Assembly: GCF_030435705.1 (NCBI RefSeq)
Contig: NZ_CP129382.1
Span: 1,860,001-1,924,000 of the forward strand
Source: Rhizobium sp. SSA_523
Lineage (GTDB): Bacteria > Pseudomonadota > Alphaproteobacteria > Rhizobiales > Rhizobiaceae
Length of the DNA: 64,000 nt
Direction: 5' to 3'
Shown here: positions 33,169 through 44,445 of the stretch, piece by piece
Position numbering within the stretch: the stretch's first letter is position 1
Layout: each line of letters starts with the position of its first letter
The notes under the pieces: model-generated
What the model was told of the DNA's origin: nothing
Databases searched by the model: none
Seen by the model: the letters and a program-made list of their open reading frames with translations, nothing else
Program-made: the position numbers and the translations under genes

Positions 33169-33612
33169 ATGACGACAGAAGATCCTTTTCAGCTGCAACG
33201 CTTCGTCGCCGCCCAGCAGCCCGTCTTCCGGACCGCTCTTCAGGAATTGCAGGAGGGGCGCAAACGCTCGCACTGGATGTGGTTCATCTTTCCGCAGATC
33301 GCGGGCCTGGGCCGCTCCCCCATGGCCGTGACCTACGCCCTTGCAGGCCGCGCCGAAGCGGAAGCCTATCTGGCGCATCCGGTGCTCGGGCCGCGCCTGC
33401 GCGATTGCACCAGCGCCATGCTGAGCCAAGGCGGACGCTCCGCCCATGCCATTCTCGGCTCGCCGGACGATCTGAAATTCCGCTCGTCCATGACGCTGTT
33501 TGCCGCCGTCAGCGAAAAGGGCTCGCTCTTCGAGCAAGCCCTTCGTCAGTTTCATGATGGCGCACCGGACCCGGCAACGCTCGATATCCTGTCCCGGCCA
33601 GAGCGAGACTGA
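33169..33612 (+). CDS. DUF1810 family protein
   Basis: 147 aa, cytoplasmic, helical. RKRSHWMWFIFPQIAGLGRS (about residues 31-50) is the diagnostic DUF1810 block, followed by HPVLGPRLRDCT and DDLKFRSSMTLFAAV. Family members are widespread in bacteria and some fungi; no enzyme activity is established. GAGAGG upstream of the ATG. It converges on the Tim44-domain gene 8 bp downstream. Confidence 0.88.
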   Translation: MTTEDPFQLQRFVAAQQPVFRTALQELQEGRKRSHWMWFIFPQIAGLGRSPMAVTYALAGRAEAEAYLAHPVLGPRLRDCTSAMLSQGGRSAHAILGSPDDLKFRSSMTLFAAVSEKGSLFEQALRQFHDGAPDPATLDILSRPERD

Positions 33613-33620
33613 CGAAAGCG

Positions 33621-34646
33621 TCAGTTCGTTCCCTGGATCGCCGACAGCTTCCAGGCTTCGCCCGGTTTGCGCACGAAGGTCCAGATTTCCGTGCTTTCGC
33701 CGGGCTCGTCCGGATTGCCCTGTACCACCGCGCCCGTCTGGCGGTTGCGCATGACATCGATGCTCTGGTAGCGAAGCGCCACGGTCGCGTAATCCTGGCC
33801 ATTCTCGCGCCAGCTCTCGGCAAGATCGCCCTGCAGGAGTTGGACATCCTTCACGTCGTTCTTCAGGCCCTGCGTGGCATTCTCGCTGAGCTCTTCCGCC
33901 AGATAGGACATGGCTTCCGGCGTCGAGACCTCGCGCAGCTTGGCGTAGTCTTCCTGGCCATAGGCCGTCTGCACCTGGCCCAGCAGGGATTCGAAGGCAT
34001 CGAGATCCTGGTTGGTGATGCCGATTTCATCCGTCGCCTTGGAGGCGGTGCGGGGGGCAGACCGGGCTGCTGCCGCTGCAGGGGCCGCGCCGGCGGAACC
34101 CATTTGCGGGATCTTGAAGCCATGACCCGTAGCGGGCGGCGGCGCCTGATAGGCGTGGCGACCGGCCGCACCCTGGGCGCCATGAGCCGGCTGGCTGCGA
34201 CGGGCGAACATGCGCATCAGCAGGAAGATCAGGCCGCCGATGAGGAGCATCTGGAACAGCAGTCCCATCATGCCGGCCAGACCACCGAAACCATTGCCCA
34301 TCATCATGCCGAACAGGCCGCCGAGGAACAGGCCGCCGAGAAGACCGCCGCCAATGCCGCCGAACAGGCCGCGGCGCGGCTGAGCCGCCTGGGCACCCTG
34401 GGCCGCCTGCGAGGCCTGGCCCGGATTGGTCGCCTGGTTGGGCGTCATCGACCGCTGGATCGGCGCCGCATCGGTGGGTGCCGTGCGGGTTGCCGGCGGT
34501 GCGGCGAATGTGCGCGTCCCGCGGCTGCCAAAGCCGCTCGAGCCGGCGCGCCGCGCCTCGGCAAAATCGACGGCAGCCACGGACAGGACCATACCGATGG
34601 CCATGACCGATGCCGCATGCTTGAATCGCCGAAGCGTGGAAAACAT
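33621..34646 (-). CDS. Tim44-like domain protein
   Basis: 341 aa. N-terminal signal peptide (VMAIGMVLSVAAVDFAEA), then a low-complexity Pro/Ala/Gln linker, a very Gly-rich hydrophobic pair (GLFGGIGGGLLGGLFLGGLF; LLFQMLLIGGLIFLLMRMFA), and a C-terminal Tim44-like domain (about residues 205-338) with YLAEELSENATQGLKNDVKD and WTFVRKPGEAWKLSAIQG. Such proteins are common in alphaproteobacteria, relatives of the mitochondrial import factor; here it is probably an inner-membrane or periplasmic protein of unknown role. Confidence 0.85.
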   Translation of the reverse strand: MFSTLRRFKHAASVMAIGMVLSVAAVDFAEARRAGSSGFGSRGTRTFAAPPATRTAPTDAAPIQRSMTPNQATNPGQASQAAQGAQAAQPRRGLFGGIGGGLLGGLFLGGLFGMMMGNGFGGLAGMMGLLFQMLLIGGLIFLLMRMFARRSQPAHGAQGAAGRHAYQAPPPATGHGFKIPQMGSAGAAPAAAAARSAPRTASKATDEIGITNQDLDAFESLLGQVQTAYGQEDYAKLREVSTPEAMSYLAEELSENATQGLKNDVKDVQLLQGDLAESWRENGQDYATVALRYQSIDVMRNRQTGAVVQGNPDEPGESTEIWTFVRKPGEAWKLSAIQGTN

Positions 34647-34833
34647 TTCTCTCTCCTCACAAAGTCCACGGCTTCGCGGATGCCGCCTGCTGCGGAACCG
34701 CTTTCCGGGCTATTGCATCCCATATAGCGATCATTGCCTGATGCTTTTAGGGGTTGGACCTGATTTTTCGCAAATGTGAAGACAATTGAACGGGCACAAC
34801 CGGCGCCGCCCGAAACCCTTTGCCGAACGCAGC

Positions 34834-34866
34834 GGGCCCGGCTGCGAAATCCTCGCAGCCGGGCCC
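34834..34866 (-). terminator. Perfect 14-bp hairpin after serA
   Basis: GGGCCCGGCTGCGA (34834-34847) and its exact complement (34853-34866) with a 5-nt loop, 29 bp past the serA stop. No T-run follows on the minus strand, so it may be a Rho-independent-like pause or a 3' stabilising hairpin. Confidence 0.6.
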
Positions 34867-34895
34867 GGCAAATCAGCCTGTCGAAACCGACGGGA

Positions 34896-36491
34896 TCAGT
34901 CGACGTTGAAGACCAGCGGCTTGGCCTGCTTGATGGCGGCATTGGCCGTCAACTGGTCGAGCACGGTCTTGTCGATCAGACCATCGACATACAGGAGGGC
35001 AATCGCATCGCCGCCTTCCTTCTCCCGGCCAAGCTGGAAGTTGGCGATATTGACGCCGGCATTGCCGAGCGTGGTGCCCATGAAGCCGATCATCCCCGGA
35101 ACGTCGGTATTGGAGATGTAGATCATGTTCTGACCGACATCGGCATCCATGTTGATGCCCTTGATCTGGATAAAGCGCGGCTTGCCGTCCGAGAAGACGG
35201 TGCCGGCGACGGAGCGGGTCTGCTTTTCGGTCGTCACCGTCAGCTTGATGTAGCCGTCGTAGACGCCGGTCTTGTCGCGCTTGACCTCCGACAGGACGAT
35301 GCCCTTTTCCTTGATCATGATTGGCGCGGACACCATGTTGACGTCCGAGACCTGGTTGCGGATCAGGCCCGCCAGCAGCGCCGATGTCAGCGCCTTGGTG
35401 TTCATCGTGCCGGTTACGCCGTCATAGAGGATCTCGATCGCCTTGATCGGGCTTTCGGTCACCTGGCCGGCAAAGGAGCCGAGAACATCGGCCAGCCGGA
35501 TGAAGGGCTTCAGGATCGGCGCTTCCTCTGCCGTGATGGAGGGCATGTTGATGGCATTGGAAACGGCGCCGTTGACCAGGTAATCGGCCATCTGCTCGGC
35601 CACCTGCAGGGCCACATTCTCCTGCGCTTCGGTGGTGGATGCGCCAAGATGCGGCGTGCAGACCACGTTCGGCAGGCCGAAAAGCGGGCTTTCCGTCGCC
35701 GGCTCCACCTCGAACACGTCGAAACCCGCCCCGGCCACGTGACCCGACTTGATGGCATCCGCGAGCGCCTGCTCGTCCACCAGGCCGCCGCGGGCGCAGT
35801 TGATGATGCGCACGCCCGGCTTGGTCTTTGCCAGCGCCTCGCGGGAAATGATGCCGCGGGTCTTGTCGGTCATCGGCACATGCAAGGTGATGAAATCCGC
35901 CTGCGCCAGAAGCTCGTCCAGCTCCACCTTGGTCACGCCCATTTCCTGCGCGCGCTCCACGGACAGGAAGGGATCATAGGCCAGAACGCGCATTTTCAGC
36001 CCGATGGCGCGCGAGCAGACGATGGAGCCGATATTGCCGGCGCCGATGACGCCGAGCGTCTTGCCGGTGATTTCGACACCCATGAATTTCGACTTTTCCC
36101 ATTTGCCGGCCTGCGTGGAGACATCGGCGGCGGGGATCTGCCGGGCCACGGAGAACATCAGCGCAATCGCATGTTCAGCCGTGGTGATGGAATTGCCGAA
36201 GGGCGTATTCATCACGATGATACCGCGCTTGGACGCGGCCGGAATGTCGACATTATCGACGCCGATGCCGGCGCGACCGACCACCTTCAGATTGGTGGCG
36301 GCAGCGATCAGCTTTTCGGTGACCTTGGTGGCGGAGCGGATCGCCAGACCATCGTAATTGCCGATGATCTCGGCCAGCTTGTCCTTGTCCTTGCCGAGCT
36401 TCGGCTGGAAATCCACATCGACGCCGCGATCGCGGAAGATCTGGACGGCGGTTTCGGAAAGTTCGTCGGATACGAGAACGCGAGGTGCCAT
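34896..36491 (-). CDS. serA: D-3-phosphoglycerate dehydrogenase
   Basis: 531 aa long form, with an intervening domain and C-terminal ACT domain; first step of serine synthesis (3-phosphoglycerate to 3-phosphohydroxypyruvate with NAD). NAD site LGVIGAGNIGSIV (about residue 147), Arg in NCARGGLVDE, Glu in FDVFEVEP, His in CTPHLGAST. The ACT domain (VPGMIGFMGTTLGNAGVNIA) is the likely serine-binding regulatory site. Transcribed with serC upstream on the same strand, separated by a RIME-like element. GAGCCC upstream of the ATG is a modest ribosome binding site. Confidence 0.95.
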   Translation of the reverse strand: MAPRVLVSDELSETAVQIFRDRGVDVDFQPKLGKDKDKLAEIIGNYDGLAIRSATKVTEKLIAAATNLKVVGRAGIGVDNVDIPAASKRGIIVMNTPFGNSITTAEHAIALMFSVARQIPAADVSTQAGKWEKSKFMGVEITGKTLGVIGAGNIGSIVCSRAIGLKMRVLAYDPFLSVERAQEMGVTKVELDELLAQADFITLHVPMTDKTRGIISREALAKTKPGVRIINCARGGLVDEQALADAIKSGHVAGAGFDVFEVEPATESPLFGLPNVVCTPHLGASTTEAQENVALQVAEQMADYLVNGAVSNAINMPSITAEEAPILKPFIRLADVLGSFAGQVTESPIKAIEILYDGVTGTMNTKALTSALLAGLIRNQVSDVNMVSAPIMIKEKGIVLSEVKRDKTGVYDGYIKLTVTTEKQTRSVAGTVFSDGKPRFIQIKGINMDADVGQNMIYISNTDVPGMIGFMGTTLGNAGVNIANFQLGREKEGGDAIALLYVDGLIDKTVLDQLTANAAIKQAKPLVFNVD

Positions 36492-36537
36492 GGGTTGGGC
36501 TCCTTAAAAGGGTTCAGGCAAAAACCTCTCCGCCGTC

Positions 36538-36615
36538 ATGCTCGGGCTTGTTGCGAGCATTTGCGGCCGATCGGTCCTGGTTATCGGGTAAGATCCTCGG
36601 CAAAAAGCCGAGGAT
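36538..36615. repeat. RIME-like two-palindrome repeat, copy 2, between serC and serA
   Basis: Palindrome ATGCTCG / CGAGCAT at 36538-36560 and ATCCTCGGC / GCCGAGGAT at 36593-36615, the second followed by GACGA exactly as in the copy at 3451-3529. Total span 78 bp against 79 bp. It lies in the 148-bp serC-serA gap and would form stem-loops in a serC-serA transcript, which may reduce serA readthrough or stabilise the serC message. Confidence 0.75.
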
Positions 36616-36639
36616 GACGATGCCATGCATTGAAAAGGA

Positions 36640-37818
<1,179 letters not shown>

Positions 37819-37956
37819 TTGGCTATCCTTCCAGATAGAAAGCCTCTCGTTGGGGAGAGGTGTCCCGCCGCCGTGTTTAGGGGAGAAGCGGGTTCCGGTC
37901 AAGGCGCGGCGGCTGGCGGATGACGGTTTTTTCTCTGCGCAAGAGAGGGTCCGGCC

Positions 37957-37989
37957 AAACGAAAACAGGGCCGCCTTTCGGCGACCCTG
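37957..37989 (-). terminator. Terminator of the outer-membrane barrel gene
   Basis: CAGGG-GCC / GGC-CCCTG stem with a TTTC loop; on the minus strand followed by TTTTCGTTT. 28 bp past the stop at 38017. Confidence 0.75.
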
Positions 37990-38016
37990 TCGAGCAATGG
38001 TGAGATTGCCGGGCGA

Positions 38017-38868
38017 TTACTTGTAGATGATCGGCTGCGGCGGAACTTCTTCCGGCACGTAAGGGGCAGCGCAACCGCCGAAAGTGTAGCGCGCACCGAC
38101 GCGCGCCTCATGCAGGTCGAAGCCCTTGTCGAAGCCCGGACCGCCATTCTGGTTGTAGCCGAACATATCGCCGCCCTGGACATGGCGATAGCGATAGCCG
38201 ACATCCGCCTTGAGATTGCAGGTGACATCGATCGTCGCACCGGCCATCAGGGCATAGGTGAAGCGCCAGCTGCCCTTGCCGCCATGTTCGATGGTGGGAT
38301 CGCAACCGCTGCCATTATCGGCGCAGGAGGTGTTGCGCAGCTTGTCCCATTTGACATAGGTGCCGCCGATGCCGGCGCCGACATAGGGCGTGATGTAGCC
38401 ATAGGTACCGAGATCGACATAGGCATTGGCCAGCAGGCTGTAGGCGCGCATGCTCGACCGGTCATGCGAGGTGCAGGGGCCGACGCAGGCACCGAAACCT
38501 GCGCCGCTGCCGCGCGTCGAGCCTTCGAACTTCGCCTTGTTGAAATAGTCGAAGGTCAGATCGGTGCGCAGATAGCTGTTCACCTGATAGCCGACGCCGG
38601 CGCCGAGCGTCAGACCGTCACGCAGCTTGGCTGTATGGAAATCGGCCTTGGCTCCGGTGTAATTGCCCTGGTAGAAATCCGCGCCGTCGAAATCGGTGAA
38701 ACCGTAGCCGATATCGCCGCGCAGATACCAGCCGCTGGACGATTGCTGCACCTGGACTTCCGGCACATCGGTAAAGGCCGGTTCCGGCTGCGGCTGATAC
38801 ACGTCGGCCGCATGCGCCGTCCCTGCCGCCAAGGCAATGGCAATCGCGCCCATCAATGTCTTCTTCAT
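38017..38868 (-). CDS. Outer-membrane beta-barrel protein (Omp25/Omp31-like)
   Basis: 283 aa. Signal peptide MKKTLMGAIAIALAAGTAHA cleaved before ADVYQ, then alternating strands with aromatic girdles: SGWYLRGDIGYGFTDFDG, LTLGAGVGYQVNSYLRTDLT, YGYITPYVGAGIGGTYVKW, VGYRYRHVQGGDMFG, and a final strand DLHEARVGARYTFGG. An unusual tail CAAPYVPEEVPPQPIIYK follows the last strand. The cysteines in VGPCTS, SCADN and GCDPT suggest extracellular-loop disulfides. Member of the small porin-like/opacity family of Rhizobiales. Confidence 0.85.
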   Translation of the reverse strand: MKKTLMGAIAIALAAGTAHAADVYQPQPEPAFTDVPEVQVQQSSSGWYLRGDIGYGFTDFDGADFYQGNYTGAKADFHTAKLRDGLTLGAGVGYQVNSYLRTDLTFDYFNKAKFEGSTRGSGAGFGACVGPCTSHDRSSMRAYSLLANAYVDLGTYGYITPYVGAGIGGTYVKWDKLRNTSCADNGSGCDPTIEHGGKGSWRFTYALMAGATIDVTCNLKADVGYRYRHVQGGDMFGYNQNGGPGFDKGFDLHEARVGARYTFGGCAAPYVPEEVPPQPIIYK

Positions 38869-39150
38869 GGATCCTGCTCCAACTTCGAATTAATCGGCGC
38901 GCTCAGGCGGCCCTGATCCCTCGTGAAATCTAACGAATATGATTAACGAGAAAGGTTAAGGACCGTTTAAGAGAGAAGAAGCCTGAGCACTGGTCGCGTT
39001 TTTTTGGACCAGATGAAGATGAGGACCAGGTGTGTCGTCCTTTCGACCTGCCTCGACTGGTCTGCACCAGACGATCTTCGTCCGGTCGCGGATCTCGCCG
39101 CAGGCCCGGCCAGATATGGGTTCGAAATGAAAGCCGAAGAAAAGAACGGC
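38869..39150. other. Intergenic region upstream of the barrel gene
   Basis: 282 bp with no gene. The part near 38930-39000 is AT-rich and should hold the barrel gene promoter. The rest, up to the glmM terminator, shows nothing I can name. Confidence 0.3.
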
Positions 39151-39182
39151 AAAAGGCCCGCCTCGTTACGGAGGCGGGCCTT
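39151..39182 (-). terminator. Terminator of glmM
   Basis: AAGGCCCGCCTC / GAGGCGGGCCTT perfect 12-bp stem with a 6-nt loop, 53 bp past the glmM stop, followed by TTTT on the minus strand. Confidence 0.88.
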
Positions 39183-39234
39183 GGAAAACCATTAGGCGCA
39201 TCGACCGGCGCCAGGATATTTTCCGATAGCGCCG

Positions 39235-40590
39235 TCAGGCGGCGGTGCGCACATTGGCAATGGCGCCGACCAGATCATCGACAATGCGTTCGATCTGGCT
39301 GCGGTCGTCGCCCTCGGCCATCACGCGGATCAGCGGTTCGGTACCGGAGGGGCGGATGACCAGCCGGCCCCGCGCGCCGAGTTCCGCCTGCGCGCTTTCG
39401 ATCGCCTGGCGGACGATGATGTCCTCCAGCGGCGCGCCGCCGGCAAACCGTACATTGCGCAGCAGCTGCGGCACCGGCTCGAAGCGGCGGCATACTTCGC
39501 TCACCGGCTGGCCGAGCCGCTTCACCCGTGCCAGGATCTGCAGCGCGGCCACCAGGCCGTCACCCGTCGTGCCAAAATCCGACATGACGATATGGCCGGA
39601 TTGCTCCCCGCCAATGTTGAAATCATGATGGCGCATATGTTCGACCACATAACGGTCGCCGACCTTGGTGCGGGCCAGCGTCAGACCCTTGCCCTGCAGG
39701 AAGCGCTCCAGGCCGAGATTGGACATGACGGTGGCGACGATCCCGCCGCCGCGCAGCTTTTCCTCCGCCGCCCAGCTTTCGGCGATCACCGCCATCAGCT
39801 GGTCGCCATCGATGATCTCGCCATTCTCGTCGACGATGATCACCCGGTCGGCATCGCCATCCAGCGCAATGCCGATATCGGCCCGCACTTCGTGAACCTT
39901 CCGACGCAGCGCCTCGGGGCTGGTGGAGCCGCAATCGAGATTGATATTCGTGCCGTTCGGCGTATTGCCGATCGTCACCACATCCGCCCCCAGCTCCCAG
40001 AGCGCTGCCGGAGCCACTTTATAGGCCGCACCATTGGCGCAATCGATCGCAATCCTGAGGCCGGACAGAGTCACATCGCGCGGCAGGGTGCGCTTGACGA
40101 ATTCGATGTAGCGATAGATGTCGCCGTCGACGCGCTTGGCTCGGCCGATCTCGCTGGGCTTGGCCAATTGCGAAAAGAGATCCTTGTTGTCGAGCAGGTC
40201 CTCGATCTCCAGCTCCAGCTCGTCCGACAGCTTGTAGCCGTCAGGCCCGAAGAGCTTGATGCCGTTATCGGCAAAGGGATTGTGCGAGGCCGAAATCATG
40301 ACGCCGATATCGGCGCGCAGCGAGCGGGTCAGCATGGCAACGGCAGGCGTCGGAATGGGACCCAGCAGGAAGACATCGAGGCCGGCGGCCGTGAAGCCGG
40401 CAACCAGAGCGTTTTCCAGCATATAGCCGGAAAGGCGCGTATCCTTGCCGATCACCACCCGGTGCCGGTGATTGCCGCGCCGGAAGATGGTTCCCACCGC
40501 AATCCCCACCCGCATGGCGAGATCCGGTGTCATGGGGAAGACATTGGATTGTCCGCGAATGCCATCAGTGCCAAAGTAACGGCGTGCCAT
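39235..40590 (-). CDS. glmM: Phosphoglucosamine mutase
   Basis: 451 aa; converts glucosamine-6-phosphate to glucosamine-1-phosphate for peptidoglycan and [16 protein letters not shown] start, phosphoserine loop [15 protein letters not shown] (about residue 100), metal loop [10 protein letters not shown] (about 243), sugar loop [12 protein letters not shown] and phosphate loop [19 protein letters not shown] 40590 follows AAGGAG. Last gene of the ruv-tol-ftsH-glmM cluster, separated from ftsH by a terminator, so it has its own promoter in the 260-bp gap. Confidence 0.95.
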   Translation of the reverse strand: MARRYFGTDGIRGQSNVFPMTPDLAMRVGIAVGTIFRRGNHRHRVVIGKDTRLSGYMLENALVAGFTAAGLDVFLLGPIPTPAVAMLTRSLRADIGVMISASHNPFADNGIKLFGPDGYKLSDELELEIEDLLDNKDLFSQLAKPSEIGRAKRVDGDIYRYIEFVKRTLPRDVTLSGLRIAIDCANGAAYKVAPAALWELGADVVTIGNTPNGTNINLDCGSTSPEALRRKVHEVRADIGIALDGDADRVIIVDENGEIIDGDQLMAVIAESWAAEEKLRGGGIVATVMSNLGLERFLQGKGLTLARTKVGDRYVVEHMRHHDFNIGGEQSGHIVMSDFGTTGDGLVAALQILARVKRLGQPVSEVCRRFEPVPQLLRNVRFAGGAPLEDIIVRQAIESAQAELGARGRLVIRPSGTEPLIRVMAEGDDRSQIERIVDDLVGAIANVRTAA

Positions 40591-40781
40591 GCGTGACGAG
40601 CTCCTTGAAATCCGCGCGTGTTCTTCAACGCGTCTTGTTGTCCATCGGCCGCCGAGGCGCATTGCCGTCTGCGGCGAGCATGTCCGCTCATGCCACAGAT
40701 GACCTCGGCTGGCACATAAATTAGCGTCAAAATTGATTATATCCCGTTACCGAAGCCTTATACTTCAGCGTTCTCTGAAAC

Positions 40782-40813
40782 AAAAAGGCCGCCGGAGAGA
40801 TCCCGGCGGCCTT
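40782..40813 (-). terminator. Terminator of ftsH
   Basis: AAGGCCGCCGG / CCGGCGGCCTT stem, minus strand followed by TTTTTGTTTC, 38 bp past the ftsH stop. Confidence 0.88.
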
Positions 40814-40850
40814 GAAGTGGAGATGCTCGCTGCCCGGAGGGCCGATCACA

Positions 40851-42788
40851 TCAATGCGGCTGCGGTTCCAGCCCGCCTTCCGGCTCGCCATCGCTCTTGG
40901 GCTCGTCCCGCTTGGGACCCGCCTTCGGAACGGCGGAACCACGGGCGGTCGGGCTGTCGTCACCGGCATCGCGTGCGGGCTTTTCGCCCTTCAGCAGCGA
41001 CTTGATTTCCTCGCCGGACAGCGTCTCGTATTCCAGGAGCCCTTCCGCCAGCGTGACGAAATCGTCATGCTTGTCGGTCAGGATGCGACGCGCCTCGGTA
41101 TAGGCCTCGTCTATCAGACGGCGCACTTCCGTATCGATCTTCTGGGCCGTGGCTTCGGAGACATTCTTGGACTGCGACACCGAGTGACCCAGGAAGACTT
41201 CCTGCTGGTTCTCGCCATAGGCAACCTGGCCGAGCACGTCGGAAAAGCCCCATTGCGTGACCATGGCGCGGGCAAGCTTGGTGGCCTGCTCGATATCGGA
41301 AGAGGCGCCGGAGGTGATGTTCTCCTTGCCGAAGGTCAATTCTTCGGCCACGCGGCCGCCCATCATGATCACCAGACGCGAGACCATCCACTTGTAGCTC
41401 ATGGAATAGCGGTCGCCTTCCGGCAGCTGCATGACCATGCCCAACGCGCGACCGCGCGGGATGATGGTTGCCTTGTGGAGCGGATCGGCGACAGGCACGT
41501 TGAGCGCGGTGATGGCATGACCGGCTTCATGATAAGCGGTCAGCTTCTTCTCCGCCTCGGTCATGGCCGAGGAGCGCCGCTCGGCGCCCATCATGATCTT
41601 GTCCTTGGCGTCTTCGAATTCCTGCATGGTGACGAGACGCTTGTTGCGCCGCGCCGCCGTCAGGGCGGCCTCGTTGACGAGGTTCATCAGATCGGCGCCG
41701 GAAAAGCCGGGCGTGCCGCGGGCCAGAACCTTGAGATCGACATTGGGTGCCAGCGGCACGTTGCGGGCATGCACCTTGAGAATGCGCTCGCGGCCGACAA
41801 TGTCCGGATTGGGCACGACCACCTGGCGGTCGAAACGGCCGGGACGCAGAAGGGCCGGATCCAGCACGTCGGGACGGTTGGTCGCGGCGATCAGGATAAT
41901 GCCCTCATTGGCCTCGAAACCATCCATCTCGACCAGCAGCTGGTTGAGGGTCTGCTCGCGTTCGTCATTGCCGCCGCCGAGACCGGCGCCGCGATGACGA
42001 CCGACCGCGTCGATTTCATCGATGAAGATGATGCAGGGCGCGTTCTTCTTCGCCTGCTCGAACATGTCGCGTACGCGGGAGGCACCGACGCCGACGAACA
42101 TTTCGACGAAATCCGAACCCGAAATGGTGAAGAAGGGCACATTGGCCTCGCCGGCAACCGAGCGCGCCAGGAGGGTCTTACCCGTGCCGGGCGGTCCGAC
42201 CAGCAGCACGCCGCGCGGAATGCGGCCGCCGAGCCGCTGGAACTTCTGCGGATCACGCAGGAATTCCACGATCTCCTCGAGATCCTGCTTGGCCTCGTCG
42301 ACGCCTGCGACATCGTCGAAGGTCACGCGGCCATGCGCTTCCGTCAAAAGCTTCGCCTTCGACTTGCCGAACCCCATGGCGCCGCGCGAACCGCCCTGCA
42401 TCTGCCGCATGAAGAACAGCCAGACGCCGAGGATGAGCAGCATGGGCAAAAGCGTGCCGACATAGCTCAGGAAGCCCGAGGAGCCATCGGTTTCAGGCCG
42501 GGCCGCGATCGTCACATTCTTCGACTGCAGACGCTGGATCAGGCTGTCATCGACCACGGGAGAATAGGTCTGGAAGCCCGTCCCGCTGTCGTTATAGGTG
42601 CCTGTCACCCGGTTGCCGGTGACCATGACGTCACGCACGCGGCCGGAATCGACATCGCGCAGGAATTGCGAGTAGGGAACCTCTCGCGAACTCGATTGCG
42701 ACGGCGCCGTCTGGAACATGCTGAACAGAGCGATCAGCAAGAGGGCGATTATCGCCCAGAGGGCGAAATTACGAAAGTTTGGGTTCAT
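40851..42788 (-). CDS. ftsH: ATP-dependent zinc metalloprotease FtsH
   Basis: 645 aa membrane-anchored AAA protease that degrades membrane and regulatory proteins. TM1 at the N-terminus ([17 protein letters not shown]), periplasmic domain, TM2 near residue 105 ([19 protein letters not shown]), Walker A GPPGTGKT (about 196), Walker [13 protein letters not shown], second region of homology [19 protein letters not shown], and zinc site HEAGHA (about 420). The C-terminus is an acidic/Pro-rich tail. Single-gene unit between tilS and glmM, the standard Rhizobiales order. Confidence 0.96.
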   Translation of the reverse strand: MNPNFRNFALWAIIALLLIALFSMFQTAPSQSSSREVPYSQFLRDVDSGRVRDVMVTGNRVTGTYNDSGTGFQTYSPVVDDSLIQRLQSKNVTIAARPETDGSSGFLSYVGTLLPMLLILGVWLFFMRQMQGGSRGAMGFGKSKAKLLTEAHGRVTFDDVAGVDEAKQDLEEIVEFLRDPQKFQRLGGRIPRGVLLVGPPGTGKTLLARSVAGEANVPFFTISGSDFVEMFVGVGASRVRDMFEQAKKNAPCIIFIDEIDAVGRHRGAGLGGGNDEREQTLNQLLVEMDGFEANEGIILIAATNRPDVLDPALLRPGRFDRQVVVPNPDIVGRERILKVHARNVPLAPNVDLKVLARGTPGFSGADLMNLVNEAALTAARRNKRLVTMQEFEDAKDKIMMGAERRSSAMTEAEKKLTAYHEAGHAITALNVPVADPLHKATIIPRGRALGMVMQLPEGDRYSMSYKWMVSRLVIMMGGRVAEELTFGKENITSGASSDIEQATKLARAMVTQWGFSDVLGQVAYGENQQEVFLGHSVSQSKNVSEATAQKIDTEVRRLIDEAYTEARRILTDKHDDFVTLAEGLLEYETLSGEEIKSLLKGEKPARDAGDDSPTARGSAVPKAGPKRDEPKSDGEPEGGLEPQPH

Positions 42789-42956
42789 CGAACTCCCCGG
42801 ACACTGACGGCACGCTCACTGGCAGCCGCCTTACTTGTCCTCTAACATAGGATTGCGGCGAAGCCTTGCCAAGGCAAGGCTGATGCTCATGATGATTTAT
42901 ACCAAAGATCCTTGACGGGAATCGGCGCCGGAAAGGCAAATTTGCTCTAAACTCCG

Positions 42957-44444
42957 TCATTTGCATCCTGTCACCCGGAATGGCAAAGGCGGCAGATCCT
43001 CCTGCAGCCCGAACTGGCATCGAAGCCTTTGCGCGAGCGCCAGATCGAAGGAGGGCAGAAACCGCTCGAAGGGCAGGAGAACCGGCTCGATCTCGACGCC
43101 GGCGGGCATCGTAACGCTTTGGCCCCTGCCCTTGGCGATCCCGTCTCCCGTCATCGCCACAGCCGGCTCTGCCGCATCCGCCGCCTCGGCCGGCACACAA
43201 AGCGGAAAGCTGCGGGTGCTGAGCTGCGCAATCCGCCGGGGCAGATCCTCGTCCGCAGGCGGAAGGCCCGGCAATCGCTGCGGCAAAAGGTCTGGCGGAG
43301 GCGGCGCGACGCGCAGCCGCGCCGCACTGCCATTCCTTATGCGAAAGCGCCCATCCCAGATCGCGCTTTCGCCAGCCTCCACGAACAGCACCGGAAGGCC
43401 CCTCTCCTCGCGCAGCAGAAAGAGCGCCTCGCGCCGGCGCTCGAAAACCACGCCACCCGCCGTCACGCGGCAGGCCGGCTGTCCCCGGAGCGATGCCATG
43501 ACGCGCGCCATGCTGTTGCGCGAGGGCACGTGCGGCTTGCCGCCCAGCACCGCCGCGGTCATGCCGAGCGCATGCGTGAGGACATCCAAAGGCTCGTCGA
43601 GCGCGGCGGCCGAAAAGCGGGCCACGGGCGCGGCACGGCGTTCCATCATGGAAGGATGCAGAAAGGCGTGATGGAGACGGAGATGGCGGTCGAGAAGCCC
43701 TGCCGCCGCCTGATTGAGGCCGATCCTTGCCGCGCCGGCCGCGCGGATCTGCCGCAGGCGGTGCGAAGCCTCCGCAAGGTCGAGCTGGCGGGAGGCCCGC
43801 AGCGCCGCACGCTCGAAGCGCAGATCGACATTGCTCGGATCGTCGATAAAGCCGATGCCCTGATCGCAAAGCCATTCGCGCAGCGCCTGACGGCGGCTGG
43901 CGAGCAATGGCCTGGCCAGCCAGATCCTGGTGTCGAGAAGCACCGCCGGCGCCATGCCCGCCGTGCCGATGCCGGCCGCGCCGCCCGGCCGGGCGGCCCG
44001 CATGTCGACGGTCTCGATCTGGTCGTCCAGCGTATGGCCGGTCACGATCAGCGACGCGCCCTGCGCCGCGGCAATCTCGAGCAGAAGATCGTATCGCGCC
44101 TGCCGGGCCGCGGCCATCAGCCCGCTTTGCGGCTTTACCCCCTCCCAGCGGCGGGTGACATGCGTGATCCCCCGCTCCTGGCAGAAGCGCGCGACACTGC
44201 GCGCCTCGTCAGCGGCCTGCGGTCGCATGGCGTGGTCGATGGTCGCGGCGATCACCTCGCAGCCGGCATCCGGACACGTCTTGGACAGGGACCATAACAG
44301 GGTGAGAAGGCCGAGCGAATCGCTGCCTCCGGAAACGGCGACGAGAATGCGGGCGGGCCGCACCAGTTGGGACAGGAAGCGCTCCAGCGCCTCGATCGGC
44401 AAAAGCGGCGGATCACCGGCCGCAGCCTGCGCCGCCAGGCCCAT
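42957..44444 (-). CDS. tilS: tRNA(Ile)-lysidine synthase
   Basis: 495 aa; adds lysine to C34 of tRNA-Ile2 (CAU) so that it reads AUA. N-type PP-loop ILVAVSGGSDSLGLLTLLW (about residue 33), GHTLDDQIETVDMRA (about 136) and the family's DPSN segment; the C-terminal part carries a weak TilS substrate domain. Starts 1 bp after the cpoB stop, so it is translationally linked to the Tol-Pal genes. The first 15 residues are not conserved in type; the true start may be a little downstream. Confidence 0.92.
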   Translation of the reverse strand: MGLAAQAAAGDPPLLPIEALERFLSQLVRPARILVAVSGGSDSLGLLTLLWSLSKTCPDAGCEVIAATIDHAMRPQAADEARSVARFCQERGITHVTRRWEGVKPQSGLMAAARQARYDLLLEIAAAQGASLIVTGHTLDDQIETVDMRAARPGGAAGIGTAGMAPAVLLDTRIWLARPLLASRRQALREWLCDQGIGFIDDPSNVDLRFERAALRASRQLDLAEASHRLRQIRAAGAARIGLNQAAAGLLDRHLRLHHAFLHPSMMERRAAPVARFSAAALDEPLDVLTHALGMTAAVLGGKPHVPSRNSMARVMASLRGQPACRVTAGGVVFERRREALFLLREERGLPVLFVEAGESAIWDGRFRIRNGSAARLRVAPPPPDLLPQRLPGLPPADEDLPRRIAQLSTRSFPLCVPAEAADAAEPAVAMTGDGIAKGRGQSVTMPAGVEIEPVLLPFERFLPSFDLALAQRLRCQFGLQEDLPPLPFRVTGCK

Positions 44445-44445
44445 A

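Noticed and set aside
34776..36617. 613-codon plus-strand open frame
   Set aside because: Antisense shadow of serA.
40812..42845. 677-codon plus-strand open frame
   Set aside because: Antisense shadow of ftsH; His/Arg-rich composition typical of such shadows.
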